A stretch of DNA of 64,000 nt from Nocardiopsis coralli (GCF_014892575.1 NZ_JADBGI010000019.1:1-64000), one strand, 5' to 3'. Shown: positions 1 through 9,022, numbered from the stretch's first letter. Numbers and translations are program-made. The notes: a model not told the origin generated them from the letters alone.

Positions 1-5
1 GTTTT

Positions 6-722
6 CTACTGATTCCCAGTCACTGAGATCACCTCAGTGAGAGGGTCGAACTGAACAAGGTGACCTTCACCGCCGGTACAGTCAATGGCCAAGTAGATAC
101 CATTTCTGTCTCCAGCTGCCTCGACCTCTGGGTCAGATTTCTCACTACACCAAGATGATGGATCTAATTCCCAAGCATAGTCGTCATCTTCAGAACTGCG
201 AAGCTGACCTTTTAGGTGATCATCAAAGAAAACACGCACATCGCCTGAGGCAACTTCAGGAACAATATTACTTCCGGACGAGAAGTCCTCCCGAGACAGC
301 ACCTCACCAGTTTCAGGTTTTAGGATGATTTCTCGGGTCTTATTCGTGAACCAGCGCCCAGGAACAGAATGAGTGACAGCCACGAGTGAATTTGTGGTGA
401 TCTCAATATCGACTTCCCCCCCGGGAACACGGTACGCCCACCCAACAGTCCCCTCCGGATAATTCAGGCCAGCCACCCCATCGTCCAATACTGCGATTGG
501 CATATGGCTCACATTTAGTATCTCCTGTACATCGAGATCCGGGTCGGGGGAAACGTCATGGACGCGGCTAGAATTCTCCCCCTTTTCTGGCTTTATTTCG
601 TCATTTTCAGAGGTTTCATGTACTATATTGAGTGATTCTCTGTCTGGCCACAAATAGAACATGCCAAAGGCTGTACCCGCAAGACAAATAATAGCCAGGA
701 TGATTGATACTTTTATTTTCAT
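6..722 (-). CDS. Membrane-anchored F2-like surface protein, short
   Basis: A 238-residue protein with one N-terminal membrane segment (about residues 5-25, ending in the motif YLWPD) and the rest predicted outside the cell. It resembles the F2 family at 13512 and 26442, which also have a membrane helix followed by FLWPEP. A late Trp/Leu-x-Cys motif (WCSEK) followed about 25 residues later by a second Cys (IDC) matches the spacing of ELC and QRC in those paralogues. It is much shorter than them (about 430 residues) and lacks their C-terminal third. Its position just downstream of an F1-like remnant on the same strand repeats the F1-F2 order seen elsewhere. Function unknown; homology is by eye and moderate. 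Confidence 0.6.
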   Translation of the reverse strand: MKIKVSIILAIICLAGTAFGMFYLWPDRESLNIVHETSENDEIKPEKGENSSRVHDVSPDPDLDVQEILNVSHMPIAVLDDGVAGLNYPEGTVGWAYRVPGGEVDIEITTNSLVAVTHSVPGRWFTNKTREIILKPETGEVLSREDFSSGSNIVPEVASGDVRVFFDDHLKGQLRSSEDDDYAWELDPSSWCSEKSDPEVEAAGDRNGIYLAIDCTGGEGHLVQFDPLTEVISVTGNQ

Positions 723-802
723 GTCACTGATATTCTGACTCTACCTCTCATGAAACAGGATCGAAACTTCGAACATACTGCTCGATGTACTCCTCCAGCA
801 GA

Positions 803-1222
803 TCACCTCACAGACCTGTTCTCCTCGTACTCAGCCTGACGCCACTCATCGCTGTTCTCAATCAGACCGACCTCGATCGGAGCAGGCTCCCCCTCAGACC
901 CCCACTCCACGAACTCGGCCTCCACCGGCCCCCGATCCAGATCCGGCACCGTCAAGTGCGACAACCGCAGAACACCATCGCCCAGCAACACACCGGGATC
1001 ACTCTTCATCTCGGAGGGCCGGGCCGGCACCAGCGCTTCTTCGAGTTTGTCCCCCTCGAAGGACACGTGCCGGTACTCCACCGCATCATCATCGGGCAAC
1101 CAATCGGCCGACACACTGCCCTCATCCGTCAGCGTCACACGCTCATCCGGTGTCAAGTCGCCCTCAAAAGCCTCGCCCTCGAAGCGTTCGCCCGACTCCA
1201 CGTCAACCAGGAACTGCTCCAC
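803..1222 (-). CDS. Probable C-terminal remnant of an F1-like beta-propeller protein
   Basis: A 139-residue acidic open frame with a GTG start and no signal peptide or membrane segment. Its 5' end stops exactly where a fragment of a kinase ectodomain gene begins on the other strand (about 1229), so the gene was probably cut there. The sequence has propeller-like strands (FLVDVESGE near the start, LLGDGVLRLSH in the middle) of the kind seen in the outer part of the F1 proteins. It lies 80 bases upstream of the F2-like gene at 6-722 on the same strand, as expected for the tail of an F1 gene. Whether it is still translated cannot be told. Confidence 0.4.
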   Translation of the reverse strand: MEQFLVDVESGERFEGEAFEGDLTPDERVTLTDEGSVSADWLPDDDAVEYRHVSFEGDKLEEALVPARPSEMKSDPGVLLGDGVLRLSHLTVPDLDRGPVEAEFVEWGSEGEPAPIEVGLIENSDEWRQAEYEENRSVR

Positions 1223-1228
1223 ATCCGG

Positions 1229-1700
1229 ACCGGCGCGGATTATGTGAGCGTCGTGGACACCGAAAGTGAGGACACCGTCCTGCGCTTCCCAGAGGAGGGT
1301 GAGGAGAGCGCAGAGGCGATGAACTATCAGGTCGCCTTCTCCCAGGACGGCTCGCTCGTCGCCATCGCGGAGGGCTCAGAGAGCGTTCTCGTGTACGACC
1401 TGGAAGAGGACGAGGTCCTGCACGAGCTGACACCCCGAGGCCTCGTCAACGGCATGACCTTCGACCGGGACGGGACCTACCTGTTCGCCGGCGCTGCTAC
1501 AGAGCGGCCAGCCCGGTCGGGGGTTCCAGTGGGACCTGGAGACCGGTGAAGAGGTCGAGCTGGGGAACACGCTCATCTACGAGCAGCCAACGCTGCACCC
1601 CGAGAGCGAGACCCTCGTCGTCGCGGATTCCAGCGTGGAGGAGACGACGCTCATTTTCCTCGACCCGGACACGTTGACCGACACCCATCAGTTCAACTGA
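1229..1700 (+). pseudogene. Fragment of a WD40-type kinase ectodomain gene, frameshifted
   Basis: This stretch is a near copy of the 3' end of the kinase gene at 5567-7648 (compare 7178-7648). The first frame reads ADYVSVVDTESEDTVLRF and continues to about 1500. It then shifts by one base and continues as WDLETGEEVELGNTLIYEQ to the same ending (DTLTDTHQFN) and stop at 1698-1700. There is no kinase domain or start upstream. It is a decayed partial duplication whose left end abuts the truncated minus-strand gene at 803-1222. Confidence 0.8.
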
Positions 1701-2099
1701 TCCTACAGAAAACCTGAAGCCGCCCCACGCACGAATGGTCATTTCACGTCGCACGTGAAGTGATCCTCCATGTGAGCAGACACTCCTCGCGTGTCTAATA
1801 ACTTTCCGCGTCTAGCAAAATCAGAACGAGCAAATTCCACCCCACACTCAAAGCGCTCGACAAATCACCAAATTCGGTTGCCATCGAGATTCGAACCCAA
1901 ACCTCAGGAACGGCAGCTCAACCTTCTTATGCTCATTTTTCCTACACTCAAGGATTCCACCAACCATCAAGAATTATGCACCCTTCACCCACTTCCTTCT
2001 CTCAACATCGAAAAGATTAATTTGAACTTCCACCCCTTCTCCAGCAAGCACCTCCACTGAAAAACGGGAATCGAACCGAAGGCCGCCCAATCAGGATCG
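1701..2099. other. AT-rich intergenic stretch
   Basis: About 400 bases between the kinase ectodomain fragment and the lipoprotein gene at 2100. Base composition is clearly lower in GC than the chromosome. A 90-codon frame exists at 1791-2060, but it has no ribosome site, domain or signal sequence. No RNA gene or repeat was recognised. It looks like eroded or foreign DNA. Confidence 0.5.
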
Positions 2100-2615
2100 T
2101 CAGATAAACCCGGACCCACAGTCAACGTAATCAGAAATACTCTCATAGTATTCTGCATGAGAATCGTAATACTCGAAATCCAAGGGTGAATATGATGAAA
2201 AGAATGACATTCCACTCTCCTCCTGGTCGCACCATGTAACATAATTTGCCCTCATTGCATAATTTAGGGCGCTATCTACTTTAGTAATACTTCCGGATCC
2301 CGGTCCAGGCTGTACGTCCCACTCACCAAAATCGTACTCGACATAAAATTCGCCCGGATCTCCCTTTATCACGCCAGATCTCAAAAGTTCATTTTTATGC
2401 TCTCTGCTTCCCTCCAGCACACCCCCCGAGTCTTGTTCCACGAACATTCGGTCCAGGATCGATAGCATGAGGTGTCGTTCCACCCTCTCCCTCGAGATCG
2501 ATACCTGCTCCGCCTCCTTCTCACTACTCAGCGCGTTCCCCATCTCCCTCTGCAAACCACAACCTGTCGCCGATATGAGTATTGTGACCAAACCTGCTGT
2601 AAGAACTTTTTTCAA
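2100..2615 (-). CDS. Small putative lipoprotein, low GC, unknown function
   Basis: Read from the TTG at 2615, the 171-residue product starts LKKVLTAGLVTILISATGC, a typical lipoprotein signal with the lipobox ATGC, so the mature protein would be tethered outside the membrane. The same frame is open upstream to an ATG at 2813, but those 66 residues look non-coding and would bury the signal peptide. The mature part is acidic and aromatic-rich (FFSSYSPLDFEYYDS) and ends in YVDCGSGFI. GC content is low compared with the surroundings, suggesting horizontal origin. I recognise no family. Confidence 0.55.
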   Translation of the reverse strand: MKKVLTAGLVTILISATGCGLQREMGNALSSEKEAEQVSISRERVERHLMLSILDRMFVEQDSGGVLEGSREHKNELLRSGVIKGDPGEFYVEYDFGEWDVQPGPGSGSITKVDSALNYAMRANYVTWCDQEESGMSFFSSYSPLDFEYYDSHAEYYESISDYVDCGSGFI

Positions 2616-3017
2616 GCGCTGTTCATAAAAAAATATCCGTCCGATAAGATCTCCTCGACTCCCCATATATATACCATTCTTTTCCAACTTTCCCTCAAAG
2701 CCAAAATATCCCAAGGTTTTCCGATTTCCCTCTCTCGTGACCTCATACTTCCTCGCAAGGAGCCACTGAAGGCCCCCTCTAGCGACTACTTTGCGTGGAA
2801 TCGCTATGGCCACACTCGAAATTCGGAAGTCATTTAATCGATAAGATCAATTCGTCTAAGCAATCACTACTTACGCGCTAAAAAAATAGATTTTCGGTCC
2901 CTGATGACAGGGGTCAAAGAATCCTTCATCTCCTCCCTTCTATTATTGTAATGAGTCCAGAACTGGTCGCTATAATTAACGCCATTATCACCTCCATCCG
3001 ATGACCCAGGGGTGGTG
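2616..3017. other. AT-rich intergenic stretch
   Basis: About 400 bases, very AT-rich for this genome, upstream of the lipoprotein gene and downstream of the truncated F1 gene. It must hold the promoter of the 2100-2615 gene, but no clear -35/-10 pair could be fixed. No transposase, terminal inverted repeats or RNA gene was seen. Confidence 0.5.
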
Positions 3018-3332
3018 TCATACCGTCGTGGCCGCCTGACTCAACTGCCGATCCTCGACCCGGTAGTGCCACAACTCCTCACCGCTCTCGGCGTCCAGAG
3101 CGACCACGCCGTCGTCCAACTCCAGCACCGGTCCAGCCACACCGGACCGCACAGCGGAGAATTCGTGCGGATACTCCGGCTCCCACTCCCACGCCACCCC
3201 CGACACCGAGTCCAGCGGACCGTACTCAGCAACCTGCCCCTCATACACACGGTGATCAACACCGTCACCAACCAACGCACAACCGCTCAACAACACGACC
3301 GAAGACACCAGAACCGGGGGAAACAACCGCAT
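3018..3332 (-). CDS. Truncated F1-like lipoprotein (PQQ-like propeller N-terminus)
   Basis: A 104-residue product with a lipoprotein signal (MRLFPPVLVSSVVLLSGC, lipobox LSGC). It is followed by the characteristic first strands of the F1 family: SGVAWEWEPE, a valine/glycine turn, DDGVVALDAESGEELWHYR. In the intact paralogues at 12000 and 24953 the same elements read DEVAWQWEPD and GAIALSGSTGDELW, and the proteins run to about 490 residues. Here the frame ends soon after the first repeat, so only the N-terminal fifth remains. It is probably the front end of a gene whose tail is at 803-1222. A short lipoprotein may still be made. Confidence 0.6.
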   Translation of the reverse strand: MRLFPPVLVSSVVLLSGCALVGDGVDHRVYEGQVAEYGPLDSVSGVAWEWEPEYPHEFSAVRSGVAGPVLELDDGVVALDAESGEELWHYRVEDRQLSQAATTV

Positions 3333-3490
3333 ACCGCGACCCTACGCACCCCGCCCCGGGTCGCCCGTTCCCGCCCTTGGGGCGTTAACCTCGTTCGCGG
3401 GAGCCAAGACGGCCAACCACCGCAAAGCCACACCAGGCGCCCACCCGCATCCTCCCGATCCCCGGTAGATCCACGCGCGAGCAGGACCAC

Positions 3491-5530
3491 ATGATCCCCC
3501 TCCATCCCCACGACCCGCCCCACATCGGACCCTTCCGACTCCTGGGACGGCTCGGCGAAGACACCTGCACCCGCTCCTACCTCGCCACCTCTGCCGAGCA
3601 TCCGGCGGTGGACCTGCGTGTGGTGCGTTCCAACCTGGCCTCCTCGCCCGCTTTCCGCTCGGCGTTCGCGCACCGGGTCGAGACCGCCTACGACGTACGC
3701 AGCAACCACGCCCCCGCCCTGCTCGACCACGACCTGGAACACGCCGCACCCTGGGCCGCCCTCCAATACCCCGCCGGCCCGACCCTGGCCTCCACCGTGC
3801 GCGCACACGGACCCCTGCCCGCGAGCGCCCTGCACCCCCTGGCCCTGGCCACAGCCCAGGCCCTGGCCGACCTGCACACCGGCCACCGAACGCATGCTTC
3901 TCTGTCACCCGAAGGGGTCGTGCTCCCCGCCCACGGGGCCGTCCTGGCCGACCCCGGGTTCGAATGGGCCCTGACCCAGATCCAAGAGGAACCGCCCCAC
4001 CCAGACTTCGCCGCGCCCGAGGACGGGGCCGCACCCGCCACCGACATCCACGCCTGGGCCGCCACCCTGTGCTGGGCCGCGGGCACCACCGCCCACGAGC
4101 GCGACCCCGACCGTCTTCCACTCCAGCTGCGCGACCTGATCGAGGCGTGCCTGCAGGAAGACCCCGCGATGCGCCCGGCCGCGGCCGACCTGGTCCAGAT
4201 GCTCGGCGGACCCGCGATGCCCACCCCCTGGGCACCCGACCTCGCCGCGACCCTGGCCCGAGCCCAAGAACCAGCGAACAGGGCCCTCCAAGCCGGCCAA
4301 CACCGCCCCAAGAAGGACCGCACCGCCCCCATCGCCCTGACCGCCGGCGGCCTCACCCTGGCACTCATCGCCGGACTCGGGGCCGTGTGGCTCACCCGGG
4401 ACGACGGCCTCGACGCAGCAACGGACGAGTTCCCCTCGCTCATCACCGACGCCGGCTGCTTGGACCAGGACACACAGCTCGCCTCACCTCCGGCCACGGT
4501 GGAAGACCTCGGAGCCGTCCAGCTGGACTTCTCCCCCGACGGCGACGTCATCGCGGTGGAGACCGAGGAGATCGGGCTCTCCCTCTGGGACTGGCAGGAC
4601 GGCGGGGAGATCGCCCGCGTCTTCGGCGACGAGAAGGGCAGCGGGGGACCCAACTTCGCCCCTGTCGGATGTCTGTTGACCGCAGTGAGCGTGCACGAGT
4701 TCCCGGGCGATCGCGAATACAACACCCTCAACACACTCGACGTCCCGTCGGGCGAGATCACCGAACACCACGGACCGCAATCCGAACGCGCTCTCGACGA
4801 GCTCGAACGGCCCCGCCGGTCCATCGGATCGGACTTCTCGCCCTCGGGCGACCAGCTACTCGTGGTGCTCGAGCCCGACCACAGTCTGGAGAACCGCCTC
4901 GCCGCTGTGGGCGTGATCGACATGGACACCGGGGAGCTCACACACACCCTGGGTGGCGAGTTGGGTGACCTGGTCCACGACGCCCAGTTCGTCGACGAGG
5001 AACGGATCATCACTGAAGGCGACTTGGTGCTCGAAGTGCGATCCGTGGAGAACGACGAGGTCGAACAGACCATCCGGAACGCGACAGGCAAGTTCACGCT
5101 CTCGCACGACCGAACCGAGGTCTTCTTCTTGAGCGAGGGCGACCTCGTGCACTGGGACCTCGAATCCGAATCCGAAGTGTCCCGGTATTCGGTGCAGGAG
5201 TACTACGAGAAGACCGAGCCGGAGGACGAGTACGGCCAGTGGGGCGAGATCTCCGTGTCACCGGAGGGGGACCTCCTCCACTTCTGGTGGTACGAACTGC
5301 CCCCGCCGGAGGAACAGGGCGATGTCATCGAGGACGACGAGGTCGAGGAACACTCGTACCTCTGGGACCTGGAGACCGGCGAGAACATCACTGAGAACGA
5401 GGGCGACGACTACCTCGTGCGCAACATCGCCTTCCACCCCGAGCAGGAGGTCATCGCCGCCATCAACGATGAACGCGGTATCGACCTGCTCGACCCGGAC
5501 ACCCTCGACGTGATCGACACGCTCCCCTGA
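3491..5530 (+). CDS. Membrane pseudokinase with WD40-like outer domain
   Basis: 679 residues: an N-terminal protein-kinase fold (about 10-240), a basic juxtamembrane stretch (270-278), one membrane helix (about 280-302) and a large outer domain with repeated tryptophan-containing strands (SLWDWQDGGE, YLWDLETGE) typical of WD40/YVTN propellers. The kinase part keeps the overall Hanks pattern but has lost catalytic residues. The glycine loop is LGRLGEDTCTRSY, the VAVK lysine is absent (AVDLRVV), HRDLKPxN reads HASLSPEG (about 135), and DFG reads DPGF (about 154). It should therefore not phosphorylate, and may bind or regulate the intact kinase encoded next (5567), whose outer domain is similar. 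Start is the ATG at 3491; only 36 bases separate the two genes. Confidence 0.85.
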   Translation: MIPLHPHDPPHIGPFRLLGRLGEDTCTRSYLATSAEHPAVDLRVVRSNLASSPAFRSAFAHRVETAYDVRSNHAPALLDHDLEHAAPWAALQYPAGPTLASTVRAHGPLPASALHPLALATAQALADLHTGHRTHASLSPEGVVLPAHGAVLADPGFEWALTQIQEEPPHPDFAAPEDGAAPATDIHAWAATLCWAAGTTAHERDPDRLPLQLRDLIEACLQEDPAMRPAAADLVQMLGGPAMPTPWAPDLAATLARAQEPANRALQAGQHRPKKDRTAPIALTAGGLTLALIAGLGAVWLTRDDGLDAATDEFPSLITDAGCLDQDTQLASPPATVEDLGAVQLDFSPDGDVIAVETEEIGLSLWDWQDGGEIARVFGDEKGSGGPNFAPVGCLLTAVSVHEFPGDREYNTLNTLDVPSGEITEHHGPQSERALDELERPRRSIGSDFSPSGDQLLVVLEPDHSLENRLAAVGVIDMDTGELTHTLGGELGDLVHDAQFVDEERIITEGDLVLEVRSVENDEVEQTIRNATGKFTLSHDRTEVFFLSEGDLVHWDLESESEVSRYSVQEYYEKTEPEDEYGQWGEISVSPEGDLLHFWWYELPPPEEQGDVIEDDEVEEHSYLWDLETGENITENEGDDYLVRNIAFHPEQEVIAAINDERGIDLLDPDTLDVIDTLP

Positions 5531-5566
5531 CCCCCGCGACCCCCGACGACGTGCCAGGACTTGACG

Positions 5567-7648
5567 ATGCAGCCTCTGACCTCCACTGACCCCACCGAGA
5601 TCGGCCCCCATCAGGTTCTGGGTCGTCTGGGGGCGGGAGGCATGGGAGCGGTCTACCTGGCGCGTACCCCCGACCGGCGCCTGGCTGCGCTCAAGGTCAT
5701 CCACCGCGAGCTCGCGGCGAGCTCTGATTTCCAGGCACGTTTCGGCCGTGAGGTCCGCACCGCACAGATGGTCCGCGGCCCCTACACCCCCGCCGTGATC
5801 GCCGCTGAGCCTTACGGCCCCACACCGTGGATGGCGACCGAATACGTACCGGGTCCCACGCTCAAGGCGGCTGTCACCGCCAACGGCCCCTTCCCCGAGA
5901 CCTCCCTTCGGGTACTGGCACTGGGCCTGGCTCAGGCTCTGCAGTCGGTCCACGCTGCCGGGCTCATGCACCGCGACCTCAAACCCGGCAACGTGCTGCT
6001 CTCCCCGCGCGGCCCGCAGGTGATCGACTTCGGCATCGCCCGCGCCGTCGAAGGCACCGTCCTCACCAAGACGGGGCAGGCCTTCGGCACCCCCGCCTAC
6101 GCCTCACCCGAAACCGTGCTCGGCCGAGAACAGACCCCCGCCAGCGACCTGTTCTCCCTCGCCGGCGTCGTGCTCTACGCAGCCCAAGGACACCCACCCT
6201 TCGGCACCAAGCCCGCCGCAGATGTGCTCACCCGGGTGGTCAGCTCCGAACCCGACCTGAGCAACCTTCCGCCGGGCAGCCTGCGCGAGCTCATCACCCG
6301 TTGCCTGGCCAAAGACCCCGCGGACCGGCCCACCGCCGACGAACTCGTCCGAGTCCTCTCCGCCGAACCACTCCCACCCGCCGAGCACGGATGGCTCCCG
6401 GCCAATGTCCACCGCTCCATCGACTTCCACCAACACGAACTCCACACCGTCAGCAGCACCGTGCCCACTCTCGGCGCCTCCTTGCCCCAAACAACTGCTA
6501 CGGGCCGCCGCGCACGAACCTGGCTCGTGGCCGGCGCCGCCACCATGGCGTTGGGCTTGGTTGCAGGGTTGGGCACCGTGCTCCACGGGCCCTGGGGGAA
6601 CGCCGCCGACGACGGGACCGACGCGGCCGAAGAATCCACCACCGAGCAGGAGAACCTCCCGGACTCGATCGAAGGAACGCTGTACGGCCTGGAATTCACC
6701 GAGGACGGGGACAGCCTCTTCGTTCAGACCGCCCAGGGCCTCACCCTGTGGGACTGGCGGGAAAGTGAAGCGACAAGGAACCTGGGCGACGCATCCCTCA
6801 ACTTCACCACCACGCCATCGGGCGAGGCCGTGGGGGTTTCCGGGGACCTCATCGTGGTCCTGGATCAGAACCAGGAGCAGGTCGCCGATCTGCTCGTCGA
6901 CGAACCCGACAACATGGACAACTTCCGCTTCTACGAGGCGGTGACCGCTACACCGGACGGGACCATCCTCGCCGTACAGCGGACCGTGGAACACGACGAG
7001 TACCTCCTGCGCGAATGGGACTGGCGCAGTGACGAGACCACGGACCGCGAACTCGATGCTCCGGTACATGCCCTCGACCACAGCCCGAGCGGAACGCACC
7101 TGGCCATCACCCATGGAGCCGGCGAGATGGACGACCCGGACGCGCCTGCCGAAAGCGAGCACACGCAGACAGAGGGCAGCGCGGATTATGTGAGCGTCGT
7201 CGACACCGACAGCGAGGACACCGTGCTGCGCTTCCCCGAGGAGGGAGAGGAGAGCGTAGGAGCCGGTCTCTACGACGTGGCCTTCTCCCCGGACGGCTCA
7301 CTCGTCGCCATCGCGGAGGGCGGAGAGCGCGTTCTCGTGTACGACTTGGAGGAAGACGAGGTCCTGCACGAGCTGACGCCCAGGGGTCTCGTCAACGGCA
7401 TGACCTTCGACAACGACGGGACCTACCTGTTCACCGGCGCCGTCACCAGAGCGACCAGCCCCGTCGGGGGTTCACAGTGGGACCTGGAGACCGGTGAGGA
7501 GGTGGAATCGGGGAACACGCTCATCTACGAGCAGCCGACGCTGCACCCGGAGAGGGAGACACTCGTGGTCGCGGATTCCAGCGTGGAGGAGACGACCTTG
7601 ATCTTCCTCGACCCGGACACGTTGACCGACACCCATCAGTTCAACTGA
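5567..7648 (+). CDS. Receptor-type Ser/Thr protein kinase with WD40-like outer domain
   Basis: About 693 residues. The N-terminal PknB-type kinase domain is intact: glycine loop LGAGGMGAVYLA, VAVK-type lysine in AALKVI, catalytic loop HRDLKPGNVLL (about 135), DFG (about 154), a GTPAYASPE activation segment and DLFSLAGVVLY. A membrane helix follows at about 318-341, then an extracytoplasmic propeller-like domain (TLWDWRESE; WDLETGEEVE). It would phosphorylate Ser/Thr on cytoplasmic partners in response to an outside cue. The ATG at 5567, seven bases after AGGAC, is preferred to the TTG at 5561. It sits directly behind a pseudokinase with a related outer domain, suggesting a working pair. A broken copy of its 3' end lies at 1229-1700. 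Confidence 0.92.
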   Translation: MQPLTSTDPTEIGPHQVLGRLGAGGMGAVYLARTPDRRLAALKVIHRELAASSDFQARFGREVRTAQMVRGPYTPAVIAAEPYGPTPWMATEYVPGPTLKAAVTANGPFPETSLRVLALGLAQALQSVHAAGLMHRDLKPGNVLLSPRGPQVIDFGIARAVEGTVLTKTGQAFGTPAYASPETVLGREQTPASDLFSLAGVVLYAAQGHPPFGTKPAADVLTRVVSSEPDLSNLPPGSLRELITRCLAKDPADRPTADELVRVLSAEPLPPAEHGWLPANVHRSIDFHQHELHTVSSTVPTLGASLPQTTATGRRARTWLVAGAATMALGLVAGLGTVLHGPWGNAADDGTDAAEESTTEQENLPDSIEGTLYGLEFTEDGDSLFVQTAQGLTLWDWRESEATRNLGDASLNFTTTPSGEAVGVSGDLIVVLDQNQEQVADLLVDEPDNMDNFRFYEAVTATPDGTILAVQRTVEHDEYLLREWDWRSDETTDRELDAPVHALDHSPSGTHLAITHGAGEMDDPDAPAESEHTQTEGSADYVSVVDTDSEDTVLRFPEEGEESVGAGLYDVAFSPDGSLVAIAEGGERVLVYDLEEDEVLHELTPRGLVNGMTFDNDGTYLFTGAVTRATSPVGGSQWDLETGEEVESGNTLIYEQPTLHPERETLVVADSSVEETTLIFLDPDTLTDTHQFN

Positions 7649-7780
7649 GCCATCCACCCGGTACCGCGGGTCCGGTATGCACGAAATCGGTCACCTTGCC
7701 GCCCCATGGCAGCCAAAAGGCCCCAGCCACCGCTGAGGCCATAAGGCGAACCATCGAACGCTGCACGTAAGGGGCGCGCT

Positions 7781-8116
7781 TCAGGATGCTCCGTTACCTT
7801 GTTCCGTCTGCGAGACACCCATGGGCGTCCGGCCGCGCTCCTCGTTGACCTCCTGCTGACGCTCGAAGGCCCCGATCAGGGCGATCACCGCACACACGAC
7901 GGCGACGATGATGACCCCGAAGACGACCGCCGGCCAGACTCTCTGCTTGCGACGCCAGAACCGGCTGGAACCGTACAGGAGGGCAGACCGCAGCTGGCGC
8001 CGGCGGAGTGCATCGGCCTCGAGGACATACTTTTCAGCGTTGGAGGTGACCCGGAACGCCTCAGGCATGAGGTCGTCCTGGGTCTCCTCACGCTTGTCTT
8101 GAACAGGGGAATTCAC
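7781..8116 (-). CDS. Small single-pass membrane protein next to WXG100 genes
   Basis: 111 residues from a GTG start, with a charged N-terminal cytoplasmic half (KREETQDDLMPEAF, an Arg-rich stretch around 40-57), one strong membrane helix (about 63-86) and a short acidic tail. It follows two WXG100-like genes on the same strand with a gap of about 20 bases, so it is probably cotranscribed with them and may be an accessory membrane part of the secretion locus. No family is recognised. Confidence 0.7.
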   Translation of the reverse strand: MNSPVQDKREETQDDLMPEAFRVTSNAEKYVLEADALRRRQLRSALLYGSSRFWRRKQRVWPAVVFGVIIVAVVCAVIALIGAFERQQEVNEERGRTPMGVSQTEQGNGAS

Positions 8117-8135
8117 AGAGGAGTGTTTCGGCTAA

Positions 8136-8423
8136 TCAGGCCTGGAACCGGGTACGGGCCGAGGCGCTGGTGACGGACCAATTCTCGGCTGCAATTTCAG
8201 TCGAATGAATCAGTCCATCAAAAGATGATGACACACTCTCCCTGTACTCTCGAAACTCCTCATACCGAGCCTCGAAGTCATCAGAAGAGGAACCATACCA
8301 TTCGGTCAGGGACTTCTTCACTGAGTCCTCGACCTGATCGAGCACGGTCTCCAGGTGCCCTTTATATGTACGCTCAGAGTCGGCAAGATCCATGATCTTG
8401 CCAGGGCTTCCAGAAATATCCAT
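8136..8423 (-). CDS. WXG100-family (ESAT-6-like) protein
   Basis: 95 residues, all helical, without a signal peptide. The centre carries a W-x-G turn (TEWYGSSSDDFEARYEEF, about residues 41-58) between two amphipathic helices, the hallmark of WXG100 proteins exported by type VII systems as dimers. The length is usual for the family. The ATG at 8423 is preceded by GAGGT. The gene upstream (8442-8813) is the likely partner, 18 bases away. The nearby eccC and eccD genes provide a plausible exporter. Confidence 0.8.
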   Translation of the reverse strand: MDISGSPGKIMDLADSERTYKGHLETVLDQVEDSVKKSLTEWYGSSSDDFEARYEEFREYRESVSSSFDGLIHSTEIAAENWSVTSASARTRFQA

Positions 8424-8441
8424 AATCTATACCTCGAACAA

Positions 8442-8813
8442 CTAAACGTTGATGGGGGGCAACCCGTCGACCTCACTGCCCGAGGCATCGAAGTCGGACA
8501 CGTTGTCTTCGTCCACCTGAATCATGCTCATATTGACATCCGCGAGGCTGATACCCATGCGGTCCAACCAGCCCATCATCGAGCCGAAACTAGTATTGAG
8601 GGAACCATGAGCCTCCATGAACGAACTCGGAGCCCCACCATTCATGGCTCCCCGAACGTCCATCTCCATAGTGGAGAACAACGCCTGAGCATTCCCCAGC
8701 AACTGCGAGGCCTCTTCTCCTAGGGCCTGCCCAGCATCCTGCAAGGATGTCGAGTGCTCCATACCGAGATCGTCAAGCATGTGGTGCACCTCACTATTGA
8801 CTTCGCCGATCAA
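8442..8813 (-). CDS. WXG100-like partner protein
   Basis: 123 residues, helical, with no signal peptide. It pairs with the WXG100 gene just downstream. It lacks a strict WxG, but the middle reads MNGGAPSSFMEAHGSLNTSF, a glycine-rich turn between two helices as in divergent WXG100 proteins, and the tail is acidic and probably flexible. The TTG at 8813 is the first possible start after an in-frame stop; GTG and ATG codons further in are alternatives. The family call rests on size, helix-turn-helix layout and neighbourhood. Confidence 0.65.
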   Translation of the reverse strand: MIGEVNSEVHHMLDDLGMEHSTSLQDAGQALGEEASQLLGNAQALFSTMEMDVRGAMNGGAPSSFMEAHGSLNTSFGSMMGWLDRMGISLADVNMSMIQVDEDNVSDFDASGSEVDGLPPINV

Positions 8814-8909
8814 GCTGGCCAGCCAGCAACAACCACCTGGTAAACAGCACCTTCACATAAGTGGAAGTGGCCAACGGTGGTCGCGCGCAAGGCTTGACCA
8901 AGAGTCAAA

Positions 8910-8939
8910 ATCCTATAAGGATCGGCATAACCCAGTCAA
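8910..8939 (-). promoter_or_regulatory. Putative promoter of the WXG100 operon
   Basis: On the minus strand TTGACT (8939-8934) and TAGGAT (8915-8910) are separated by 18 bases. This is close to the actinobacterial housekeeping consensus, and the site lies about 100 bases upstream of the gene at 8813. Inferred from sequence only. Confidence 0.5.
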
Positions 8940-8987
8940 CGGTGGCTCCCCCCGATAGTCGGCGAGGACTGCGGCCGCATTCTCACT

Positions 8988-8993
8988 TATAAT
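8988..8993 (+). promoter_or_regulatory. Putative -10 box (TATAAT) for the 9023-14813 gene group
   Basis: A perfect TATAAT in otherwise GC-rich DNA, 30 bases before the GTG of the 9023 gene, which also has AGGAG at 9011-9015. No good -35 is seen at the usual distance. An alternative plus-strand pair, TTGACC at 8894 with AAGGAT at 8917, lies further upstream. Confidence 0.4.
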
Positions 8994-9022
8994 CTCTGAC
9001 CTGCAGAAACAGGAGTAGACCG

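Noticed and set aside
785..1549. 254-codon plus-strand frame
   Set aside because: The first half is antisense to the 803-1222 gene and the second half is the kinase ectodomain fragment, so it is a chance fusion across a rearrangement border.
1791..2060. 89-codon plus-strand frame in AT-rich DNA
   Set aside because: No ribosome site, no signal or domain; composition alone explains it.
1229..3017. Insertion sequence in the scrambled left region
   Set aside because: Foreign-looking composition suggested it, but no transposase, terminal inverted repeat or target duplication was found.
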